The notes below the pieces were generated by a model, which searched no databases, was not told where the DNA came from, and was given only the letters and a program-made list of their open reading frames with translations. A stretch of DNA of 64,000 bases from NCBI RefSeq assembly GCF_025562715.2, contig NZ_JAPFCC010000001.1, positions 3,552,501 to 3,616,500 on the forward strand, read 5' to 3'. The stretch is from Endozoicomonas gorgoniicola (GTDB lineage: Bacteria; Pseudomonadota; Gammaproteobacteria; Pseudomonadales; Endozoicomonadaceae). Shown here one piece after another: positions 52,426 to 60,888 of this stretch. Within the stretch, counting starts at the first letter, position 1. Each line of letters starts with the position of its first letter. The translations under genes and the position numbers were made by a program.

Positions 52426-54894
52426 TTACGCCATATTCCAGATGGTTTTCGCGTAATCCGTAATGGAGCGGTCAGAAGAGAACTTACCCATGGAGGCAGA
52501 GTTGGTTATGGCAGTCTTCCACCACAGCTCGGGCTTCTTCCAGGTCTCAACAATCTTGTCATGAGCGTCGCTGTAAGCCTGGTAATCCACCAGTGTCAGA
52601 AAGTAATCCCCACCCAGCAGTGAATCCACCAGCGGGCGGAAGGCATCGGGTTCTTCAGGACACAGGTCGCCAGACGCCAGCCAGTCAATAACGGCTTTCA
52701 GTTCTGCATTGCTGTTGTAGACATCTTCGGGGTTGTAACCACGATGACGCAGCTCAGCCACTTCTTCTACAGTCAGACCAAAGATAAAGATATTGTCGTC
52801 GCCGACCTCTTCTGCAATCTCAACGTTAGCGCCATCCAGAGTACCCACGGTCAGGGCACCGTTCAGGGCAAACTTCATATTACCAGTACCAGACGCCTCG
52901 AAACCGGCAGTAGAAATCTGCTCAGACACGTCGGCCGCCGGGATAATTTTCTCAGCCAGGCTAACGCGATAGTTAGGCAGGAAAACCACCTTCAGCTTGT
53001 CTTTAATACGACGATCGTTGTTTACACGCTCAGCAACACGGTTAATGGCATGTATAATGGTTTTAGCCACTTTATAACCAGGCGCAGCCTTGGCACCAAA
53101 AATAAACACACGCTGTGGTACATCCAGGTCCGGATTTTCCAGCAGACGACGGTACAGAGCCATGATGTGCAGCAGATTCAGTTGCTGACGCTTGTACTCA
53201 TGCAGACGTTTGATCTGAACATCAAAGATAGCATCCGGGCTGATTTCAACATTGCACAGCTCTTTCACCACTGCGGCAAAACGAACCTTGTTGTTGCGCT
53301 TGATGGCGGCAAACTTCTTCTGGAATGCCGGGTCATCGGCATAGGCATTGATAGCATCCAGTCTGGTCAGGTCTTTGCGCCAGTCGGCCTCACCGTCCTT
53401 GCCAATGGTTTCATCAATCAGACTGGCCAGTTCCGGGTTACAGTAATCCACCCAGCGACGAGGAGTCACCCCGTTGGTGACGTTCACCAGTTTGTCCGGC
53501 CACATTTCGTTGAATTCCGGGAACAGTGAGCTTTTCACCAGACTGGAGTGCAACGCCGCCACACCATTGACTTTATGGCTACCCACAACAGACAGGTACG
53601 CCATACGAACCATCTGCTGACCTCCGGGACGCTCAGGCTCCTCGATAATAGACAGACGACGTTTCATGTTGTTATCACCCGGCCACTGAGCTTCCACTTC
53701 TGTATGCAGGAAGTGGTAGTTGATCATGTGAATGATCTGCATGTGGCGGGGCAGTACTTTAGTAATCAGGTTCTGCGGCCATTTTTCCAGCGCTTCCGGC
53801 AACAGGGTATGGTTGGTGTAAGCGAACACCTCACGACAGATAGACAGCGCCTTAGTGAAAACGATGTCTTCCTCATCCATCAGGATGCGCATCAGCTCTG
53901 GCACAGCAATCGCCGGGTGAGTGTCGTTCAACTGAATGGCTACTTTTTCAGCAAAGCCATCCAGGTTGTCACCGTTTTCACGCTTATAACGGGCAATCAG
54001 GTCAGCAATGGAACAGGCGACAAAGAAATACTGTTGAATCAGACGCAGCTCTTTACCAGCTGGGTGGTTGTCGTTTGGATACAACACCTGACTAACGTTT
54101 TCAGCCTGAATCTCTCCAGACCGGGACTCGTGATAACGGCCTTCGTCGAAACTGGACAGGTCAAAACCTTCTGCCGCACGACTCTCCCACAGGCGCAGCG
54201 TGTTCACCGTATCGGTACCATAACCGGTTACTGGCACATCCCAGGGCATACCCAGAATTTCCTGAGTATCTTCCCAGGCTGCCTTGCCAGCCCGCTCTGT
54301 TACCCGACCATACAGTTTTATCCGTTGTTTGCGTTTAGGGCGCTCGATACCCCACGGGCAGGACTCTTCCCTCCAGGCATCCGGGCTTTCTGTCTGCTTG
54401 CCACCAGCAAAGCCCTGTTTGAACAGACCAAAACGGTAGTTAATGCCATAACCGAAGGCAGGCAAATCCAGAGTCGTCAGCGAATCCATAAAGCAGGCTG
54501 CCAGCCGACCCAGGCCACCATTACCCAGAGCCGGATCGGTTTCATGTTCCAGAACGTCGGTCAGGTTGACGCCGAGGTTTGCCATGGCTTCTTCAGCCTG
54601 ATGGTAAATACCCAGATTATGCAGGTTGTTCCCCAGCAAACGGCCAACGAGGAACTCTAAAGACAGGTAGTAAACCCGACGTGCTTTTTCATCACGCTCT
54701 TTGTGTCGGGTTTTGCGAATTAAATCCAGACCCAGCTCGCGAACGACCAGGCTCAGTGCTTCCCAGTATTCAGCGGGACCTGCCTCTTCCTGGTCAACAC
54801 CCAGTGATTGCTGCAAATGACGCTTGATATTTTCGGCCAACTGCTCGGAATCAAGTTTTTTAGCAGCATACTGCTCAGTCTTGTTTACGCTCAT
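52426..54894 (-). CDS. glgP: Glycogen/maltodextrin phosphorylase
   Basis: This GT35 enzyme releases glucose-1-phosphate from glycogen or maltodextrin chains. The ATG at 54894 with GGGATG-type upstream purines gives 822 residues; an upstream in-frame start at 54918 is less likely. The pyridoxal-phosphate lysine is in EASGTGNMKFALNGALTVGTLDGANVEI. The GNGGLGRLAACFMDSLTTL and VKRLHEYKRQ-type (IKRLHEYKRQQLN) segments are typical. It is the first gene of the glycogen operon. A LacI-type operator lies about 130 bp upstream, so sugar-dependent control is likely. Confidence 0.96.
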   Translation of the reverse strand: MSVNKTEQYAAKKLDSEQLAENIKRHLQQSLGVDQEEAGPAEYWEALSLVVRELGLDLIRKTRHKERDEKARRVYYLSLEFLVGRLLGNNLHNLGIYHQAEEAMANLGVNLTDVLEHETDPALGNGGLGRLAACFMDSLTTLDLPAFGYGINYRFGLFKQGFAGGKQTESPDAWREESCPWGIERPKRKQRIKLYGRVTERAGKAAWEDTQEILGMPWDVPVTGYGTDTVNTLRLWESRAAEGFDLSSFDEGRYHESRSGEIQAENVSQVLYPNDNHPAGKELRLIQQYFFVACSIADLIARYKRENGDNLDGFAEKVAIQLNDTHPAIAVPELMRILMDEEDIVFTKALSICREVFAYTNHTLLPEALEKWPQNLITKVLPRHMQIIHMINYHFLHTEVEAQWPGDNNMKRRLSIIEEPERPGGQQMVRMAYLSVVGSHKVNGVAALHSSLVKSSLFPEFNEMWPDKLVNVTNGVTPRRWVDYCNPELASLIDETIGKDGEADWRKDLTRLDAINAYADDPAFQKKFAAIKRNNKVRFAAVVKELCNVEISPDAIFDVQIKRLHEYKRQQLNLLHIMALYRRLLENPDLDVPQRVFIFGAKAAPGYKVAKTIIHAINRVAERVNNDRRIKDKLKVVFLPNYRVSLAEKIIPAADVSEQISTAGFEASGTGNMKFALNGALTVGTLDGANVEIAEEVGDDNIFIFGLTVEEVAELRHRGYNPEDVYNSNAELKAVIDWLASGDLCPEEPDAFRPLVDSLLGGDYFLTLVDYQAYSDAHDKIVETWKKPELWWKTAITNSASMGKFSSDRSITDYAKTIWNMA

Positions 54895-55025
54895 GGCATC
54901 CCACTCTCTGTTTCTCAAAAACGTGATCGCATGACCTGAGGTTCATTATAATTCTGATTTCGGATCATTACGCATTTGTTCTAAATTATTCTTTGTGGGA
55001 ACCAGTATTTAAAGTTTTAATTGCT

Positions 55026-55039
55026 TGTAAACGATTTCA
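55026..55039. promoter_or_regulatory. LacI-family operator upstream of glgP
   Basis: TGTAAACGATTTCA fits the LacI/GalR-family consensus TGNAANCGNTTNCA at every fixed position. On the minus strand its right half supplies a TTTACA that could be the -35 of the glgP promoter, with AATACT about 16 bases further on. A near-identical site precedes malE (59475-59488). Confidence 0.7.
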
Positions 55040-55088
55040 GCTTACAGAGCCTGCATCTTACTTAAACGTCAGTATACGTATATTTCAG

Positions 55089-55277
55089 TCAGACTGAAGA
55101 ATTCTGAAAGCCTTTCAGGTGTTGCCTCAGAAGAAGTCCAATGTCTTCTGCTTTCGTGGTTTTTTCGAGTATCTCATATAACAGCTCCGCCAGCTTCCGG
55201 AATACAATTTCTCTCTGATATGACACTAATATTGCCCGAATCACCGCGCTGAGATTTTCCAAAACAATCGAAAACAA
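55089..55277 (-). CDS. Possible small protein (62 aa), weak
   Basis: The open frame encodes MFSIVLENLSAVIRAILVSYQ and a helical Lys/Glu/Leu-rich end. There is no recognisable family, clear ribosome site or operon partner. It may be a chance ORF in the glgP upstream region. Confidence 0.15.
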   Translation of the reverse strand: MFSIVLENLSAVIRAILVSYQREIVFRKLAELLYEILEKTTKAEDIGLLLRQHLKGFQNSSV

Positions 55278-55451
55278 CCGCTTTACCCCATTTAAAATTT
55301 ATGTTTTTAGAGAATAACTAAAATTGAGCCATCAGGGTTTATCCAATAAACATGCCTGAATCAAAGTATCAGAAATACTAGCCTATAAAACCTGACCTGT
55401 TGCATTATTTTGCGAACGATGACTGAAGCCCGGGGGATAAAATAATTGCGT

Positions 55452-55481
55452 AAAAAAAAGCCGGCACTGAACAGCACCGGC
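55452..55481 (-). terminator. Intrinsic terminator downstream of lamB
   Basis: On the minus strand a 10-bp stem with two G-U wobbles (55460-55469 and 55472-55481) is followed by eight Ts. It lies 110 bp after the lamB stop codon. Confidence 0.88.
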
Positions 55482-55554
55482 AAATCATAAAATATCTAGC
55501 CACTCACACATAAAGTAAGTCGGGAATTCAATTCCACTGACTTGAAAGGGGTAC

Positions 55555-55582
55555 CTGAAAAGGAGGCGTGCCTCCTTTTCAG
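55555..55582. repeat. Perfect 13-bp hairpin just after lamB
   Basis: CTGAAAAGGAGGC and GCCTCCTTTTCAG flank two bases. It begins 9 bp after the lamB stop codon and probably protects the lamB mRNA 3' end ahead of the terminator at 55452-55481. Confidence 0.75.
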
Positions 55583-55591
55583 ATCAGCTCC

Positions 55592-56923
55592 TTACCACCA
55601 GGCTTCCATCTGGACGCCGAAGGTGAAGCCGTCTTTGCTGCTACCGAATTTCTCGTTGTAGGCATCAGCATCAAACTTATCATCTTTACGGAATCCGTTA
55701 AGCGCCTGCTTGTCGTTCCACTTGGCATAAGTACCGAACACGCGGATGGTTGGACGAGCCCAGATGCTGGAACCGGCAGACCACTGTTGAGCAATGGTGA
55801 TTTTGCTCATGTTGTAGGTCTTGCCAGAATCAATACCTACAACCTTCTTGTCAAACTTCACACGATCATAGCCCAGCTCAACCGCTGTGCTCATGGTCTC
55901 GTTCCAGTGGTACTGAGGGCGGATACCAGCAGTGTACCAGGTGCGACCTTTATCCTCATCGTTTTTCAGTTTATTCATCATGACTACGTAGCTCATGCTG
56001 AAGTTAGTATCAGGCAGGTCGAAAGCACCGTGATCAAGAACTCGCAGCAGTTTTTGCTTGGTTATTTCAGATTTATTAACTGGCTGAGTTTTACCTACAG
56101 TACCCATTCCCCAAGTACTCATAGCGTCAGTGGCATACTGAACTACAAACTTATTGAAGCCACCAAAGAAGTTAGTTTGAGTATGTTCGGCTGTCAGCAG
56201 GTAGCCGTTCTTTTTCATCTCTACTTCTTTTCCAGTATCTTTATCTGTGAACTTATAGTTTTTGTTCTCAGAAGCAGTACCATAGGTCAGACCCAGTTGC
56301 AGAAAACCATCGGTGTTAACAGCGATATCATTCAGGCGAACATCGAACATGTTACCAACGAATTTACCATGACCTGCCTGGAAGTCTTTTTCATCGTTAT
56401 TCTGAGTCCATGCCAGATTCAGCTTACCAAAACCGACATCAACATTTTCCAGACCTGCACCTGGTCCGGAGATGTCGTAGTAGTAGAAATCGATCATGTG
56501 AACATCCTGACGCTGGTAGAAGCGCTGACCCGCCCATAAGCTGGCACCTGGCATGGACTCAAACAGGTTGTCACCTTTTACATAGGCTTCACGCAATGCC
56601 ATTTCATTGTCGGTATCGCCGTTCAACTTAGCCCAGTCTTTGTTCTGGAATGTCTTGTACGCAATACGGCTGTTGAATGAGAAAGACTTGTCACCATCTT
56701 CCCAGACCTTGCTGCCCAGACCCAGCTCCATATAGGTTTCTGCTTCGTTACCCATACGATACTTGGAGCCAGCGCCAGTGGCCTGGAATGCCCATTGGTC
56801 ACCGCCTTTACCAGTCATGCCCAGACCGGAACGGGCATAACCAGAAAACTGAATATCAGCCGCCGCAGCACCCGCTGAAAAAACAACCGCTGCAACCGCA
56901 GCCGCCAGTGGTAAAGCTTTCAT
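55592..56923 (-). CDS. lamB: Maltoporin LamB
   Basis: This outer-membrane trimeric porin takes up maltose and maltodextrins. From the ATG at 56923 the precursor has 443 residues with a signal peptide ending AGAAAA. The mature start DIQFSGYARSGLGMTGKGGDQW is typical of LamB. Repeated amphipathic strands and the C-terminal aromatic end FGVQMEAWW fit an 18-stranded barrel. An upstream in-frame start at 56950 would add nine residues before the signal peptide. It is divergent from a LacI-family regulator gene, 331 bp away. Confidence 0.94.
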   Translation of the reverse strand: MKALPLAAAVAAVVFSAGAAAADIQFSGYARSGLGMTGKGGDQWAFQATGAGSKYRMGNEAETYMELGLGSKVWEDGDKSFSFNSRIAYKTFQNKDWAKLNGDTDNEMALREAYVKGDNLFESMPGASLWAGQRFYQRQDVHMIDFYYYDISGPGAGLENVDVGFGKLNLAWTQNNDEKDFQAGHGKFVGNMFDVRLNDIAVNTDGFLQLGLTYGTASENKNYKFTDKDTGKEVEMKKNGYLLTAEHTQTNFFGGFNKFVVQYATDAMSTWGMGTVGKTQPVNKSEITKQKLLRVLDHGAFDLPDTNFSMSYVVMMNKLKNDEDKGRTWYTAGIRPQYHWNETMSTAVELGYDRVKFDKKVVGIDSGKTYNMSKITIAQQWSAGSSIWARPTIRVFGTYAKWNDKQALNGFRKDDKFDADAYNEKFGSSKDGFTFGVQMEAWW

Positions 56924-57254
56924 AGTTTTAGCCAAACCGAATACTCCCAAATGGTCCAGTGTTTATCCGGCAAGTCATGATCAACACACAGCAAAAAATC
57001 CCCCGATTGCTGTACTCTCATGAAGCGCCTTTTAAATAGATGTAATAAATGAATTACGTTTTTAGCGTGATCTGCATTCTGCCAGTGAAAAGAATTGGCG
57101 CAATATGTAAAGGTTTTGAGGAGACCGATCAAAAAACAAACAACAACATCAAAACCCACCATTAATTGACCAGCGTCAAGTAAACACAATTTACAGATAC
57201 AATTTTTAACATTACTGTTACCATCCGACCCCCACTACATGCAGCAGTTAATTT
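56924..57254. other. Divergent promoter region lamB / LacI-type regulator
   Basis: About 330 bp without a gene. It must hold both promoters. I see no site as good as the operators before glgP and malE; a weak half-site-like TTACGTTTTTA occurs near 57054-57064. The region nearest the regulator gene is AT-rich. Confidence 0.5.
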
Positions 57255-58268
57255 ATGGCACGTAAGAAATCTGAAGGTCATGCCACAATTCTTCAGGTCG
57301 CCGCCCAGGCCGAGCTTTCCATCGCTACCGTCAGCCGTGTACTGAACGGTGGAAAATATGTTTCAGAAACCACCCGCAAAAAGGTATTAGACGCTGCCAA
57401 AAAACTGGATTACCAGCCCAATTACATGGCTCGACAACTGCATGGTCAGGACGATTTCAGTATCGGCGTTATTCTGGGCCTGGACCTGGGAACCATTTCG
57501 CCCTTTGCCCTGAAAGTGTATGAAATCCTGAAAGTTCATCTCCAGCAAAAAGGTTACCGGGCCAAACGCGCTAAATTCAGCATTGACGGCCAGCTGGAAA
57601 CCAAAGCCAAAGCATTTATAGCCATCGGCATACACGAAAGCGACCCACGGTTAAAATCCATTCATGCAGAGGGCCTGCCAGTCATCTATATTGGCGAGCC
57701 AAAAGAAGATGCCTTCTGGGTGTCTTCCAACGATGAACAGGGTGGTTTTATTGCCACCCGTCATCTGCTGGATAATGGTTGCCGCACCATCTATTTTGTT
57801 TGTCTCAACGGTGAACACCAGGTCTCCAGGTTAAGGCATGCCGGCTACCGCCGGGCGATGATTGAAGCCGGCCTGATTCCTTCAGAAATCATTGAGATTG
57901 GTAACAGCACCGGGTTGCCTGCACTGGACAGTTACCGCCGGGTCCGCCCCCTGATGGAATCCGGTTTACGACCGGACGGTTTTGTTGCCTTCTCGGATAT
58001 TGTCGCTACCGGCATCTGCATGGCACTGAATGACCTTGACAAACAGGTACCTCAAGATGTGCATGTTGTGGGTTACGACGGCATCGACGATGATCGTTAT
58101 CACGCCCTGACTTCAGTCAATCAGGACATTGAAGGCATCGCCGCTAAAGCCGCCAGTCTGGTGTTCGAAGCCATTCGCAATGAAGCCCCAAGAGGTGAAT
58201 TTCTGGATGTCTTTCTGCGCCAGGGGCATACCACAGGTGAGCCCGTGCTGACCGCAAAAGCTGGCTGA
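57255..58268 (+). CDS. LacI/GalR-family regulator, probable maltose/glycogen regulator
   Basis: This 337-residue regulator has an N-terminal helix-turn-helix (ILQVAAQAELSIATVSRVLNGGKYVSETTRKKVLDAA, residues 12-48) and the YQPNYMARQLHG hinge. A periplasmic-binding-protein-like sugar domain with FVAFSDIVATGICMALNDLDKQVPQDVHVVGYDGIDDD follows. Its position between lamB and malEFGK makes it the best candidate for binding the TGNAANCGNTTNCA sites before malE and glgP. No malT-like gene is seen in the window, so control may be by LacI-type repression rather than MalT activation. The effector is probably a maltodextrin or a phosphorylated sugar, which is inference. Confidence 0.93.
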   Translation: MARKKSEGHATILQVAAQAELSIATVSRVLNGGKYVSETTRKKVLDAAKKLDYQPNYMARQLHGQDDFSIGVILGLDLGTISPFALKVYEILKVHLQQKGYRAKRAKFSIDGQLETKAKAFIAIGIHESDPRLKSIHAEGLPVIYIGEPKEDAFWVSSNDEQGGFIATRHLLDNGCRTIYFVCLNGEHQVSRLRHAGYRRAMIEAGLIPSEIIEIGNSTGLPALDSYRRVRPLMESGLRPDGFVAFSDIVATGICMALNDLDKQVPQDVHVVGYDGIDDDRYHALTSVNQDIEGIAAKAASLVFEAIRNEAPRGEFLDVFLRQGHTTGEPVLTAKAG

Positions 58269-58406
58269 CGCTTAGTTCAATAAAATACCCCTCCCTCTGA
58301 ACACCCCGCTCCGGCACTGCGAAGTACTATTTTCAGCCCTTCCCAGTGCCTGCCTTCTACAATGGTGACCCAACCATCAATCTTTTTATAACAACAGGTA
58401 TTGAAT

Positions 58407-59285
58407 ATGGGATATCCGGCAGAAGGTTTGTTGAATCGGGTTATAAAGACCGTGCCTCAATGGAAGCGGATTAGAACGCTTTATGTCCGTATCGGAATCA
58501 CGTTGGTTGTTAGTGTCGCAACAGTGGCTGCCTTTCCTTTGCCAGCCCTGGCAGTAAACTGTACTGAGTGCAATCAAGAAATGGATGCAAACCAACTATG
58601 CCATAACCCCTCCTGCTCCGGTTCAACAGTTCATTGCATCAGACCTGCGACAGACACTCCGGCTCATCTGGTGCCAGCGGCAACAGCTTTACAGTCAAAC
58701 ACGATAAATCTGGATTTATCCAATTCAGAGGTTACAGGCAGCGAACCAGACGCGGTTAGTCAAGACGACAATCAAGCACCTCGCTGGCTTTTAAATATAA
58801 GTCACGAGATAGCACGCAATGAAGACAACCATCCGAATATCGGCGCGTTAATATCGCGTGACCATTTAATCTCTGCTCAACTTTCCTTCAGCAGCATAGA
58901 CGAAGCGACCGATACCCTTCAGAACCTTCTGTCAACCAGACACCAGCACTTTGTCATCAGCTACTATTTTTGGATAGGCGAAGAAGAGTTTGCGTTTCAT
59001 ATGGCCATTGCTGTTGATCAGGGACGACGTATTTTTGTCCTGTCGAATATGAATCCTGAAGGACCGAGTGTGCAACCTGCAGAGAACATCCCCCCGCTGG
59101 ATTGGCGTTACGCTACACAAGCAACCAGTAACGATATAATCAGCGCTCTGGGTCTGAATAATGGAAGCTTCCTGCCTTCTGAAGAAATAATGATAGTAAA
59201 CTATTTAACTACCGTGCCACGAAGCATGGTACAACAACCCAGAGAAAAACTGGACACCATTATTGAGGAGAGTAGAAGCAAGTAG
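58407..59285 (+). CDS. Secreted or anchored protein with Cys-rich motif, unknown function
   Basis: The ATG at 58407 gives 292 residues; an in-frame TTG at 58401 is also possible. A hydrophobic segment (ITLVVSVATVAAFPLPALA, residues 31-49) after a basic N-terminus could be a signal peptide with a long n-region. Directly after it comes CTECNQEMDANQLCHNPSC, a zinc-ribbon-like motif similar to that in the protein at 35170-37590. The rest is acidic, with an FVISYYFWIGEEEFAFHMAIAVDQG core that looks like beta strands. I do not recognise a family. It interrupts the maltose cluster, between the regulator and malE. Confidence 0.72.
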   Translation: MGYPAEGLLNRVIKTVPQWKRIRTLYVRIGITLVVSVATVAAFPLPALAVNCTECNQEMDANQLCHNPSCSGSTVHCIRPATDTPAHLVPAATALQSNTINLDLSNSEVTGSEPDAVSQDDNQAPRWLLNISHEIARNEDNHPNIGALISRDHLISAQLSFSSIDEATDTLQNLLSTRHQHFVISYYFWIGEEEFAFHMAIAVDQGRRIFVLSNMNPEGPSVQPAENIPPLDWRYATQATSNDIISALGLNNGSFLPSEEIMIVNYLTTVPRSMVQQPREKLDTIIEESRSK

Positions 59286-59332
59286 ACAGAATAGTTGCAG
59301 CTAAGCGCTAAAAAAAATGCATGTGACACTTT

Positions 59333-59360
59333 CGTCATCCCCGCGAAAGCGGGAATGACG
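59333..59360. repeat. REP-like hairpin with GAAA tetraloop
   Basis: CGTCATCCCCGC and GCGGGAATGACG flank GAAA, a 12-bp stem with one mismatch. This GTCATTCCCGC type of dispersed palindrome is common in many bacterial genomes; here it follows the secreted-protein gene. Confidence 0.75.
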
Positions 59361-59474
59361 GAAATACGGAAGTTATTTCAGAACTACTCCTGATTCCCCC
59401 CAAAAAAGTGTTTTTTGCAGCAAAAATACCTGTTCGTTTTTCCTTTCAGAAAAGCAGTGTTATTGAGCACCAGT

Positions 59475-59488
59475 TGGAAACGTTTACA
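59475..59488. promoter_or_regulatory. LacI-family operator upstream of malE
   Basis: TGGAAACGTTTACA fits TGNAANCGNTTNCA at every fixed position and is nearly symmetric. It lies 153 bp before the malE ATG. Its reverse complement, TGTAAACGTTTCCA, closely matches the glgP site TGTAAACGATTTCA. Confidence 0.72.
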
Positions 59489-59573
59489 CATTGATTCACA
59501 AAGCCTTTCACCAGAGCATAAGCGGCGTTACAACAATACCCAGCCCATAGCAATCTGCCTTTGACTAAATAAA

Positions 59574-59614
59574 CATGGTCGTTTAGCCATGGTCGTTTAG
59601 CTATGTCGGCTAGC
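59574..59614. repeat. 14-bp tandem repeat in the malE leader
   Basis: CATGGTCGTTTAGC occurs twice exactly (59574-59601), followed by a degenerate third unit TATGTCGGCTAGC. It ends 26 bp before the malE start and may affect leader structure. Confidence 0.85.
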
Positions 59615-59640
59615 TAAAAAGCAGACTGTCAGGAGTAAAC

Positions 59641-60819
59641 ATGTTAAAGAAATCCCTCGCCGCAGCTATTGCGCTAACGGTTGCAGCAAGCACTGCTCAT
59701 GCGTTTTCAAAAGACGAACTGACCATCTGGGTCGGTGGCGACAAAGCTCACCAGGGCATCAGCAAGGTGGGTGAACGGTTTGAAGAAGAGATGGGCATCA
59801 AGGTTCGTGTAGAAATTCCGGAAAACATCACCGACCGCTTCCAGCAGGCAGCTGCCACCGGTCAGGGTCCGGACATTCTGTTGTGGGCCCATGACCGCTA
59901 TGGTGAGTGGGCTCAGTCTGGTCTGCTGGCAGAAGTTAAGCCTTCCAAATCTTTCTACGACGGCATCGTCGACCTGGGCTGGCAGGCTACCACCATCAAT
60001 GGCAAGATTTATGGCTACCCGGTGGCCATGGAAGCCATTGGCCTGATCTACAACAAAGACATCATCAAAGAAGCACCAAAAACTTACGAAGAGATGTTCG
60101 CCCTGCATGACGAACTGAAGAAGAAAGACAAGGAAATGGCCACCATCATGTGGGACCAGGTTCAGCCTTACTTCTCCATGCCGATGCTGGCGTCTAATGG
60201 TGGTTACGTCTTCAAGGAAACCCAGTCCGGCTACGACGTTAAAACCGTTGGCGTGAACAACAAAGGTGCCAAAAAAGGCGCGCAGATGTTCGCCAAAATG
60301 ATTGAAAAAGACGTTCTGCCACGGGGTGTTGACTACGGTGTCATGGATTCCACCTTCAACAACGGCAAGGCAGCCATGATGGTTTCCGGCCCGTGGGCAT
60401 GGTCAAACCTGGATAAGTCCGACATCAACTACGGCGTTGCGCCACTGCCAACCATTGACGGCAGCCCGGCTCGTGCGTTTGTAGGCGTCTGGGGTGCCAC
60501 CATTAATAATGCGACACCTAACAAGGATCTGGCGCAGGAATTTCTGGAAAGCTACCTGCTGAGCAAAGACGGCCTGAAAACCATGAACAACGATGTGCCT
60601 CTGGGTGCGGTGGCCAACAAGGCGTTTATGGAAGAGCTGAAGTCTGACCCTCGCATTGCGGCTACCTACGAAGGTGCCATGAACGGCCTGCTGATGCCAA
60701 ACGTACCGGAAATGGGCAAGTTCTGGAGCTCCATGGAAGCTGCCCTGAACAACATCGCCAATGGGCGTGAAGAAGTGAACGCCGCTCTCGATAACGCCGC
60801 TAAACGTATTGTCAACTGA
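59641..60819 (+). CDS. malE: Maltose/maltodextrin-binding protein MalE
   Basis: This 392-residue periplasmic binding protein delivers maltodextrins to MalFGK2. The signal peptide MLKKSLAAAIALTVAASTAHA is followed by a mature start typical of MalE (DELTIWVGGDKAHQGISKVGERFEEEMGIKV). Sugar-stacking aromatics are present in LLWAHDRYGEWAQSGLL, YGYPVAMEAIGLIYNKD and MVSGPWAWSNLDKS. A strong AGGAG precedes the ATG. It heads the malE-F-G-K operon. Confidence 0.97.
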   Translation: MLKKSLAAAIALTVAASTAHAFSKDELTIWVGGDKAHQGISKVGERFEEEMGIKVRVEIPENITDRFQQAAATGQGPDILLWAHDRYGEWAQSGLLAEVKPSKSFYDGIVDLGWQATTINGKIYGYPVAMEAIGLIYNKDIIKEAPKTYEEMFALHDELKKKDKEMATIMWDQVQPYFSMPMLASNGGYVFKETQSGYDVKTVGVNNKGAKKGAQMFAKMIEKDVLPRGVDYGVMDSTFNNGKAAMMVSGPWAWSNLDKSDINYGVAPLPTIDGSPARAFVGVWGATINNATPNKDLAQEFLESYLLSKDGLKTMNNDVPLGAVANKAFMEELKSDPRIAATYEGAMNGLLMPNVPEMGKFWSSMEAALNNIANGREEVNAALDNAAKRIVN

Positions 60820-60835
60820 TTGTCTGAAACCTCTT

Positions 60836-60864
60836 CAGAAACCGGGACCTGCTCCCGGTTTCTG
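60836..60864 (+). repeat. Hairpin in the malE-malF intercistronic region
   Basis: CAGAAACCGGGA and TCCCGGTTTCTG form a perfect 12-bp stem with a 5-base loop, placed between the malE stop and the malF ribosome site. No T-run follows. It probably retards 3' decay of malE mRNA, giving more binding protein than permease, as the malE-malF palindromes do in E. coli. Confidence 0.8.
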
Positions 60865-60888
60865 CCTGTCCTGATCCGGAGAAGAAAC

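Larger units (their letters stand above)
54895..55591. other. Intergenic region between lamB and glgP
   Basis: It holds the glgP promoter side with a LacI-type operator (55026-55039), the lamB terminators and AT-rich sequence. A 62-codon frame on the minus strand (55089-55277) is the only ORF here; it has no ribosome site or family signal that I can see. Confidence 0.6.
59286..59640. other. malE upstream region
   Basis: 355 bp with no gene. It contains a REP-like hairpin (59333-59360), a LacI-type operator (59475-59488) and 14-bp tandem repeats (59574-59614). The malE ribosome site AGGAG lies about six bases before the ATG. Confidence 0.7.

Noticed and set aside
53548..54660. Plus-strand open frame of 370 codons opposite glgP
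   Set aside because: It lies entirely within glgP, whose motifs are intact.
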